Positions 58,446 to 64,000 of a stretch of DNA of 64,000 nucleotides are shown piece by piece. Source of the DNA: JBBQYA01 sp031412335 (GTDB taxonomy: Bacteria; Bacteroidota; Bacteroidia; Sphingobacteriales; Sphingobacteriaceae). The notes under the pieces were generated by a model, which was not told the origin of the DNA, searched no databases, and was given only the letters and a program-made list of their open reading frames with translations. How positions within the stretch are numbered: position 1 is the first letter of the stretch; each line of letters opens with the position of its first letter. The stretch is taken from contig JANOCT010000022.1 of NCBI GenBank assembly GCA_031412335.1, positions 1 through 64,000 of the forward strand, read 5' to 3'. Both the position numbers and the translations under genes were made by a program.

Positions 58446-59504
58446 ATGAAAAAAATATTTATCATCTCAGTTTTATCAATTACATTATTTGGTTGTAAAA
58501 AAAATGAAGATAATCCAACCACACCCTCTTCCTCTTTATCTGGTATTTATATTGCTGGCAACGAAAACAATATTCCTAAATATTGGAAGAACAGTGTTGG
58601 CAAAACACTACCCTTATCGCCTACCATGATATATGGCTTAGCCTCTGCTATTGCTATAGGAAATGGCAACGTTTATCTGGCAGGAGAAGAAGGCAATAAC
58701 ACCATTTCACAAAGAGCTGTTTATTGGAGAAACGATACAGTTTATTCACTTCATACTTCAAGCAGTCTCGCATCTTCTGCAAATTGTATTGCAATTGCTG
58801 GTAAAGATGTTTATGTTGGAGGAGATGAGACTGAGGCAGGCAATACAACCGGCAGCACGGCAAAAATTTGGAAAAATGGAACTGGTATTTCGTTATCAGA
58901 TGGTTTAAAAGTAGCTTCGGTACTTGCTATAACAGTAGCAGGTGCTGATGTGTATGCTGCTGGATTTGAAAATGTAGGTTCAACCATATTTAGTCGTCGG
59001 CCAAAATATTGGAAAAATGGCGTAGCTGTTTCTATCGGTACTAATAATAATGAAGGATTTTTAACTGGAATTGTGGTTTCTGGTAGTGATGTGTATGTTA
59101 CTGGCTACGAAGTAAATGATTCGGGTGTTGCAGTTGCTAAATTTTGGAAGAACGGGGTTGAAAATATTTTAAGCAGCGGGCCTGTAAATCATTATGGTTT
59201 TTGCCTTATGTTATCTGGTAGCGATGTTTATGTTGGGGGATATGAGCGGCCACAAAATATTTTTTACAAAGCTAAATATTGGAAAAATAATGCAGCCGGT
59301 GAGAATATTTTACAAGCAACAGGAAGCCAGGATGCCATTGTGAGCGCAGGTTTTATTAATGGTAATGATGTATATTTTGCAGGTACAGTTAATACTCCTA
59401 CAAACGTACTTTACAAGGCAAGAATATGGAAAAATGGCGTTGCCACTGATGTTACTGACGGTACAAAATTAGTACGAATAAGTTCAATATTTGTTGTTCA
59501 ATAA
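58446..59504 (+). CDS. Beta-propeller-type lipoprotein, 352 aa
   Basis: A lipoprotein signal (MKKIFIISVLSITLFGC, lipobox FGC) is followed by six or seven repeats of about 50 residues. They have the form KYWKNGVAVSIG, then VSGSDVYVTGYEVND, and again KAKYWKNN, NGNDVYFAGT. Each unit alternates a Trp-Lys-Asn turn with a Gly/Asp-rich Val-Tyr strand. The pattern is that of a propeller ('hypothetical propeller lipoprotein'), possibly binding a partner on the cell surface. It is the only plus-strand gene of this block. Its 3' side joins a truncated attC-like element and a terminator. Confidence 0.7.
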   Translation: MKKIFIISVLSITLFGCKKNEDNPTTPSSSLSGIYIAGNENNIPKYWKNSVGKTLPLSPTMIYGLASAIAIGNGNVYLAGEEGNNTISQRAVYWRNDTVYSLHTSSSLASSANCIAIAGKDVYVGGDETEAGNTTGSTAKIWKNGTGISLSDGLKVASVLAITVAGADVYAAGFENVGSTIFSRRPKYWKNGVAVSIGTNNNEGFLTGIVVSGSDVYVTGYEVNDSGVAVAKFWKNGVENILSSGPVNHYGFCLMLSGSDVYVGGYERPQNIFYKAKYWKNNAAGENILQATGSQDAIVSAGFINGNDVYFAGTVNTPTNVLYKARIWKNGVATDVTDGTKLVRISSIFVVQ

Positions 59505-59600
59505 CCAGCTACAAATGATACGAAGCACGACTTGTCCCGCTTTTTCTGGAAAACTTCATTTAACCACTGAACAGCCAATTTCTTAAAACGGCTGTTATGT
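59505..59600. repeat. Half attC-like element (13)
   Basis: Only the right side is seen: CGAAGCACGACTTGTCCCGC, then CACTGAACAGCCAATTTC and ACGGCTGTTATG. The left side seems to have been lost on insertion of the plus-strand gene. Confidence 0.4.
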
Positions 59601-59608
59601 GCCGTTTT
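59585..59608. terminator. Hairpin terminator between convergent genes
   Basis: AAAACGGC (59585-59592) and GCCGTTTT (59601-59608) pair perfectly over an 8-nt loop. It serves both the plus-strand lipoprotein and the minus-strand PfpI-type gene. It also forms the right end of the neighbouring element. Confidence 0.55.
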
Positions 59609-59627
59609 TATTTTCACAATGCCTAAT

Positions 59628-60404
59628 TCACTTTGTTTTGATTATTAGTCCTTGGTTTGGAACCCATTTGTCATATTCGATATCTTTTGCAATTTTTTTC
59701 GCAAAGTCGATACCTTTTATTTTTGCTACAAAATGTAATGCCCCGTCAATTCCTGCTAATATTCCCGCTGTTGAAATAACATTTCCGTTGTCAACATAAC
59801 GAACATTTTCTAAAACTTTTGTTTTCGGCAATGCTTTTCGAAGAGATTCAATTTGTTTAAAATAGGTTGTTGTACTCAAATTATCTAATATGCCCGCTTT
59901 TCCTAAAATAAAAGCACCAGTGCAAACAGAGAAATAATAATCTGTCTTACTTTTACGAGATTGTATCCACGAAATTACCGATGGATCGTTTGTCACTGAT
60001 TCGTGACCTCCCCCAAAGAAAGCCATTACATTAGCTTCTGGAGCATCTTCAATACTATAGTCTGGCGTAACTTTAAACATATCAAGCGATGTTACTATCT
60101 CTTTTGTTTTGGAAACAGTAAATACTTTAAATCCAGCAACGACAAATACTTCCATTGGCCCAGCAAAGTCAAGCAATTCTGTACCTTCTTGTATATAAAA
60201 ACAAATCGTTAATGCTTGCGATTTACTAACTAACTCCATTGAACAATGAGGGCATTTACCTGGTTTGTCAAAAGTTAAAGTATCGCAACTACGATCACAA
60301 GGTCCGCAAACAAAAGTTTCCTTTGCAACTTCCACTTGTTTGTCTGCTGAACCTGAATTACAACTGATAAGAAGTACAGTCAAGAATAAAAATAAATATT
60401 TCAT
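59628..60404 (-). CDS. DJ-1/PfpI-family lipoprotein with heavy-metal-binding-like domain
   Basis: 258 aa. A lipoprotein signal (MKYLFLFLTVLLISC) begins it. Residues 30-65 (FVCGPCDRSCDTLTFDKPGKCPHCSMELV) carry Cys pairs of the kind in the small heavy-metal-binding (YHS/CxxC-CPxCxM) domain found fused to envelope proteins. The rest is a glutamine-amidotransferase-fold DJ-1/PfpI domain: FYIQEGTELLDFAGPMEVF, and the nucleophile Cys in FSVCTGAFILGKAGIL. Partner residues are not clear. Such proteins act as chaperones, proteases or glyoxalases. Its export with a metal-binding arm is unusual, perhaps for metal or aldehyde stress in the envelope. An attC-like element lies on each side. Confidence 0.75.
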   Translation of the reverse strand: MKYLFLFLTVLLISCNSGSADKQVEVAKETFVCGPCDRSCDTLTFDKPGKCPHCSMELVSKSQALTICFYIQEGTELLDFAGPMEVFVVAGFKVFTVSKTKEIVTSLDMFKVTPDYSIEDAPEANVMAFFGGGHESVTNDPSVISWIQSRKSKTDYYFSVCTGAFILGKAGILDNLSTTTYFKQIESLRKALPKTKVLENVRYVDNGNVISTAGILAGIDGALHFVAKIKGIDFAKKIAKDIEYDKWVPNQGLIIKTK

Positions 60405-60475
60405 TTGTTCATTGTTTATTTGTTAATTTTTTTTTCAGTTCGTTTTATTTAGCAAGTGTGATTCCTAAAATGGCG

Positions 60476-60605
60476 CATAACGGTTTGGCGCTTGGCGAAA
60501 AAGCGGATTTCGAAGCACTAAACTGTCAACCCAACACAAAACTTGATAGGAGGTAGAATTCTCAATTAACCACCGAACCCGCTTTTTTGCCAAGCGCCTG
60601 TTATC
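60476..60605. repeat. Best attC-like element (14), nearly perfect arms
   Basis: GGCGCTTGGCGAAAAAGCGG (60487-60506) pairs with CCGCTTTTTTGCCAAGCGCC (60579-60598) over 20 bp with only one G.T pair. Outside it, ATAAC (60477-60481) pairs with GTTAT (60600-60604) across a 5-nt bulge (GGTTT) opposite one T. The 72-nt loop contains CGAAGCACTAAACTG. This is the attC plan: outer R pair, unpaired spacer, inner L pair, long terminal loop. Confidence 0.6.
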
Positions 60606-60625
60606 GATTCGGGCTTCTTAATCTG

Positions 60626-61387
60626 TCATTTGTAAATCCGTTTTTCAAGTAAAACTTTTTTGCTGTCATAAACAACGTATTTCTCAGTCCACCGGATTTT
60701 GTTGTCATAAGTATAAAAGTATTCTTCAAGGAACCAATGTCTAGTTCCGCCAATTAGTCTAACCATTTTCCCCGTTTCTTTGTCAGTGAGTGTTGGCATG
60801 TTGCTGTAAATTTTATCACCAAACTGATTGTATTTACTTTCTTCAATCGAAGTTATTGTGTCGTTCGTTAGTCTTTGATTTAGTATTTCTTGTCCAAGTG
60901 AATTGTATTTTCTTTGCTCAAGGAATGTGTTATTGTTAAATGAGTGGATTATTGTTGTCGGATTGTTTAATGTGTCAAAGTCCGAATAAGTTTCCATTGT
61001 AAACCATTTACCGAAATATTCAGTTTTAGTAATTACTCTGTCCATGTGGTCAATAGCATAAAGGAATTTAGTTGTGTCTTTAGGTGATTTGTTGTTTTTG
61101 TCGTAAACTATAATTTTTTCGGTTAGAAGTCCTTTTTCATTATAATGATATTCATAACTCGCTCGAAGTTGTCGTTTGAAATAGTTAGAAGATTTGATAG
61201 TCCGTCCGTTGCTGTCGAAATAGTAAATTGCCTTATAACCTTTCTGAGCACAGCAACTATTAAATGATTTTACGATTAACTTTTTTGTCCCTGGAAACTT
61301 TTCATTTTCCACGTCAATAGATTGTCCAAATGAAATTGTTGTCAGTAGGAGAAGTAAGGTTAAAAAAAATAAGTAATATCCTTTCAT
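60626..61387 (-). CDS. Hypothetical secreted YD-like repeat protein, 253 aa
   Basis: A signal peptide (to SFGQ, residue 22) is followed by a chain with loose repeats of Tyr-x-x-x-Gly type (YKAIYYFDSNGRTIKSSNYF, YEYHYNEKGLLTEKIIVYDK, KYNSLGQEILNQRL, KYNQFGDKIYSN). This recalls YD/RHS-type or 'toxin-immunity-like' beta repeats. No further domain is seen. The single gene is followed at once by the best attC-like element, with an element on its other side too. Confidence 0.6.
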   Translation of the reverse strand: MKGYYLFFLTLLLLLTTISFGQSIDVENEKFPGTKKLIVKSFNSCCAQKGYKAIYYFDSNGRTIKSSNYFKRQLRASYEYHYNEKGLLTEKIIVYDKNNKSPKDTTKFLYAIDHMDRVITKTEYFGKWFTMETYSDFDTLNNPTTIIHSFNNNTFLEQRKYNSLGQEILNQRLTNDTITSIEESKYNQFGDKIYSNMPTLTDKETGKMVRLIGGTRHWFLEEYFYTYDNKIRWTEKYVVYDSKKVLLEKRIYK

Positions 61388-61418
61388 AATTTATTTCTGT
61401 CGTCTTTTAGCCTGACCG

Positions 61419-61682
61419 ATAACGGTTGGCAGATTTGCGATTGGCTGGATTTTTACTACAAATGATTATTCGGAGCACTGAGTTTGGACTTGGTTAAATT
61501 GTGAAATATAGATTAAAGTATGCATTGAGGTCTGGAAATAAACTCCTAAAACTTCTATAAATTATGAGTTTAAAGGATTGTTTATTTGTAAATCAAGGAT
61601 TTACTAACGCTGCGATGTTGTCTTGGAGACTACGGCGAACAGGGTCTTAGTTACAAATTCAGCTAAGCGTGAATTAGCGGCA
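61419..61682. repeat. attC-like element (15) with a long loop
   Basis: Left ATAACGGTTGGCAGATTTGC with TTTGCGATTGGCTGGATTTT (61434-61455); right TACAAATTCAGCTAAGCGTG (61652-61673) with ATTAGCGGC. The arms pair in most of 22 positions if G.T pairs are allowed. The loop is about 196 nt because the hairpin repeat copy C lies inside it. Confidence 0.5.
61573..61644. repeat. Twin-hairpin repeat, copy C
   Basis: It agrees with copy A (52579-52648) over about 70 bp with few differences (AGGATTGTTTATTTGTAAATC, then GATTTACTAACGCTGCG, GGAGACTACGGCGAACAGGG). It sits inside the loop of an attC-like element. Confidence 0.6.
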
Positions 61683-61704
61683 TTTCCTTATCAAATCGTT
61701 CTCC

Positions 61705-62463
61705 TTAATCAAGTGTATAAGTCAACCTAACAGTTATTCTAGCTGTTTTGTACTTACTATATGTATCAAAATTCCCACCGTAGCTATCTTCTTCAATTGA
61801 ACCCTTTCCTGTAATTTGAAATACCCCCATGGAAGCATCTTTCAACTTTCCCAAATGGCCATCAGCTGTAGTGACAATCTTTTGTGCTCTTTCTAGGGCA
61901 TCTTTTGAACCCTTTTCAATTAGGTTCTGCTTTAAACTTGGAAGATCCGAGTATGTATACTGAATGGAACTGCCTTCGAATTCAATTCCTGAGTTTATCA
62001 ACTCAGATGTTTTATCCACAACGTTCTCAATTTTCTTCATCAAAGCAGAATTACCTTGACTACTAAATGTAACATTTTGAGTTGCAATATAACCATCAAA
62101 AATTTCCTCAGTTCTGATTTGATCATCTTTGGTTTCTATTGTTGATGTTCTGAATGATTTCTGAAATCTAATACCTCCAAAACTAAACTCAGATTCTTGA
62201 AAACCCTTTGAAAGAAAAAATAACTTCACCTTTTCTTTGTCCGAATTGATTGTTGTGTAAGCATCCTTTGCTAACATTTCTTTGGCGTTAAAACTACCTG
62301 ACCAATAGATTTCGTCTGACTCAAAATCTCGGGTTCCCAAGCCTACTACAGATATTGAATCTTGGGCTGCATTTCTATTCTTAAAGGCTGTACCCAAAAT
62401 AATTGCGGTCACTATAATGGATATACCAATAATCAAAGGGGAAAGTAATTGTTGAGCTTTCAT
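61705..62463 (-). CDS. SIMPL (DUF541) domain protein, 252 aa
   Basis: The start is placed at the ATG at 62463, where MKAQQLLSPLIIGISIIVTAIILGTAF begins a signal anchor. The mature domain (about 40-250) fits the SIMPL fold with SISVVGLGTRDFESDEIYWSGSF, an insertion EKVKLFFLSKGFQESEFSF, and the repeated end EKGSKDALERAQKIVTTADGHLGKLKD. SIMPL proteins are periplasmic or surface proteins. Their function is poorly known, although they relate to oxidative stress and to an eukaryotic interleukin-1-receptor-associated factor. It is a single gene between two attC-like elements. Confidence 0.8.
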   Translation of the reverse strand: MKAQQLLSPLIIGISIIVTAIILGTAFKNRNAAQDSISVVGLGTRDFESDEIYWSGSFNAKEMLAKDAYTTINSDKEKVKLFFLSKGFQESEFSFGGIRFQKSFRTSTIETKDDQIRTEEIFDGYIATQNVTFSSQGNSALMKKIENVVDKTSELINSGIEFEGSSIQYTYSDLPSLKQNLIEKGSKDALERAQKIVTTADGHLGKLKDASMGVFQITGKGSIEEDSYGGNFDTYSKYKTARITVRLTYTLD

Positions 62464-62539
62464 TCTTAATTTTTTAAAAATTAAATGTATCAATAATAAT
62501 TGCAAAGTTCTAAAAAAACTGGTTCAATGTCAATTGAAA

Positions 62540-62580
62540 AACAACAAACGGTTTGCAGCTTGGATGTGAGATATTCATTC
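62540..62580. repeat. Left end of an attC-like element (16)
   Basis: AACGGTTTGCAGCTTGGATGTGAG fits the left end of the family, but I cannot find a matching right arm in the following 250 bp. Confidence 0.3.
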
Positions 62581-62850
62581 GTGGATGGATAACATCTGTT
62601 CGGGAATATATTTTGTAGTCTTGTGAATTTATAGGGTAAGATCTATAAAATAAGTAAAGTTTTTACTTTGTTCTGTCGGGTTGTAAGGATTAAAGGTTTC
62701 TGGTTTTTGATTAGATGCCAAGAATTGTTTAGTTTACCGGACAACAATAGTTTTAGACTACTTAATTTTTTAAATGGATAATAAATCCTACGCTAAGGGT
62801 TTGGAAACGAATATTCCGAAGAGCGGAGTATTGTCGTAAAGTATTTCTCC

Positions 62851-63144
62851 TTAAAAATACAATGATATACTTGCTAGTATTCCGCATGCAAGAGCAATAA
62901 ATAACCATTTAACGTTCGATGAACTTTTAATTCCTATTTCTTTGCGCCCATGTTTGCTTAAAAATATAAATGGTGCAATTGCAGAAATCACCATTACAAG
63001 TCCGATTTAGCCATATTTTCCGAAGGAATTAGCTTGAAGAACTAATATAAATCTTGGAATACAAATAATGAGAATTAGAAATAATCCAAACTTCAAATTA
63101 AAACTAAAAAATTTATTCCAAAATGGTTTTAGTTCGTTTGCCAT
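62851..63144 (-). pseudogene. Membrane-protein pseudogene with an internal stop
   Basis: From ATG at 63144 the frame reads ELKPFWNKFFSFNLKFGLFL and the membrane text LFLILIICIPRFILVLQ, then TAA at codon 46 (63007-63009). The same frame continues IGLVMVISAIAPFIFLSKHG and ends at 62851 after 98 codons in total. The start resembles the N-terminus of CPBP-type membrane proteases, but the protease part is missing, so the gene is truncated as well as stopped. Confidence 0.6.
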
Positions 63145-63257
63145 GATTTTTGGTAGGTGTTTTACTAAGAATTAAGAATTGTAGTATAGATTTTTTAGCA
63201 GACTATTTAGAACAGAGGGTCTGCATTTTTAGGTTTACGATTTTTTTGCGAGAAATT

Positions 63258-64000
63258 CTAGTATTCAGTTAGATCTATTTTAAAAATTTCATTAGTTTCT
63301 ATATTTGTCCAGGTTCCAACAATTTTATCATTAATTAATTTGGCTTCAATTTTTGCTTTTATTATCCAACCTTGCTTTTCTCCGTCATACTCAATAAGTG
63401 AAAAATGATTGTTTTTAAAATTCCCCCTCCATATTATTGGTAATAGGGTTTTATCATACCAGTAATTCATTTTTAGTGAATTGTCAGCATTTATTTTTGA
63501 TAATAAACAAGTTATTAAATATTTATTATTTATTTTCCCTTTATAAAATTTCGCTTCAGGATTTTGACAGATTATATTTTCCGAGCTACCGTTAATTAAA
63601 TTTGTTCCATAAGTTGAAAGATATTTATTTACTTCATTATAAGAGAAACTATTTTTATATTCAGATAAATCATCAATGGCTCTTATTGCATGACTAGAAC
63701 ATCGTCCCCTTACAAATTGAATACTATCTTTTTCGAAATAATATATAGGATAGTTTAAATTGTTATCGTTTACAAATTGTATACAGTCTTCATACAATTC
63801 TATCTGTTGTTCAATTGTTTCTTTTTCATCTGCAGTATTATTGTTGTTTTTAAGCGAAAATTTAATTTCGGATAAATATTTTTGTATTCTATTATTTACT
63901 TTGAGATTAAGAATTTTGGTAATTTCTTCTAAACCATTATTTGAAAATATATTTGAAAGTATTATTTGATTTCCTGTTCTTAAATCAAAATTTTGATATT
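63258..64000 (-). CDS. Hypothetical protein, 5' end outside the window
   Basis: The frame stays open to the right edge of the window, so the start lies further right. The apparent start at 63797 is a TTG (Leu) inside a longer frame. About 247 residues are visible. The visible N-terminal segment includes YQNFDLRTGNQIILSNIF, a pattern common in DUF3298-like periplasmic or anti-sigma proteins. The middle has an N-rich stretch (KNNNNTAD) and CIQFVNDNNLNYPIYYFEKDSIQF. The C-terminus (WIIKAKIEAKLINDKIVGTWTNIETNEIFKIDLTEY) is beta-rich. The function is unknown to me. Confidence 0.6.
   Translation of the reverse strand, partial: YQNFDLRTGNQIILSNIFSNNGLEEITKILNLKVNNRIQKYLSEIKFSLKNNNNTADEKETIEQQIELYEDCIQFVNDNNLNYPIYYFEKDSIQFVRGRCSSHAIRAIDDLSEYKNSFSYNEVNKYLSTYGTNLINGSSENIICQNPEAKFYKGKINNKYLITCLLSKINADNSLKMNYWYDKTLLPIIWRGNFKNNHFSLIEYDGEKQGWIIKAKIEAKLINDKIVGTWTNIETNEIFKIDLTEY

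Noticed and set aside
17519..62580. Palindromic elements as a CRISPR array
   Set aside because: They are spaced by whole genes, are not near-identical and have no short constant spacers.
1..64000. tRNA or rRNA genes
   Set aside because: I looked for T-loop (GGTTCGA-type) and CCA-end patterns and for rRNA conserved text and found none that fit.

Overview
The window comes from a member of the phylum Bacteroidota. Four proteins carry a type IX secretion (T9SS) type A C-terminal sorting domain, there is a PorE-like T9SS subunit, a TonB-dependent receptor is present, the DNA is A+T-rich (roughly one third G+C by eye), and several promoters show the Bacteroidota -7 element TAnnTTTG. I cannot place it to genus. 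I see no tRNA, rRNA or CRISPR array and no transposase or integrase gene.

Layout. 1-4533: secreted proteins, with a broken partial duplicate at the left edge. 4807-10673: housekeeping genes on the minus strand (citrate synthase, a lipid-A-type metallophosphoesterase, a CsaA-type tRNA-binding protein, kdsA, recQ). 11087-17505: plus-strand genes (mannose-1-phosphate guanylyltransferase, a T9SS lectin, porE-like, purM), several with clear hairpin terminators. 17519-29415: accessory minus-strand genes separated by imperfect-palindrome elements. This stretch is interrupted at 24773-27141 by a higher-G+C aromatic amino acid operon: a leader peptide rich in Tyr, Phe and Trp, an attenuator hairpin, pheA, a DAHP synthase/chorismate mutase, and a truncated aroA. 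29732-40626: a tightly packed locus that looks like an inorganic-carbon response system. 40784-48287: a TonB-dependent receptor, a chlorite dismutase, and a hybrid-less histidine kinase coupled to a response regulator. 48495-64000: more accessory genes with palindromic elements, dispersed repeats and several gene fragments.

The inorganic-carbon locus. Ten minus-strand genes (37289 down to 29732) have gaps of 0-21 bp or overlaps: SPFH/prohibitin protein, NADP-type isocitrate dehydrogenase, two related small proteins around a small membrane protein, a DUF6671-like protein, Sua5/TsaC, dihydroorotase, a degenerate beta-carbonic anhydrase and an SbtA-type bicarbonate transporter. Upstream lie a second minus-strand operon (lipoprotein, DUF2147, outer-membrane barrel) and a divergent LysR regulator. 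A 42-bp sequence containing a perfect LysR-type palindrome occurs twice, once in front of each operon. Several products use or release CO2/HCO3-, so I infer one regulon for bicarbonate shortage.

The cassette-like regions. Most genes in 17.6-29.3 kb and 48.5-63 kb are single, minus-strand, functionally unrelated, and followed by an element whose ends pair (ATAAC with GTTAT in the best copy), as in integron attC sites. Gene fragments, duplicated gene ends and elements translated as part of ORFs fit a recombining array. No integrase is visible, so this is an integron-like hypothesis and not proof.
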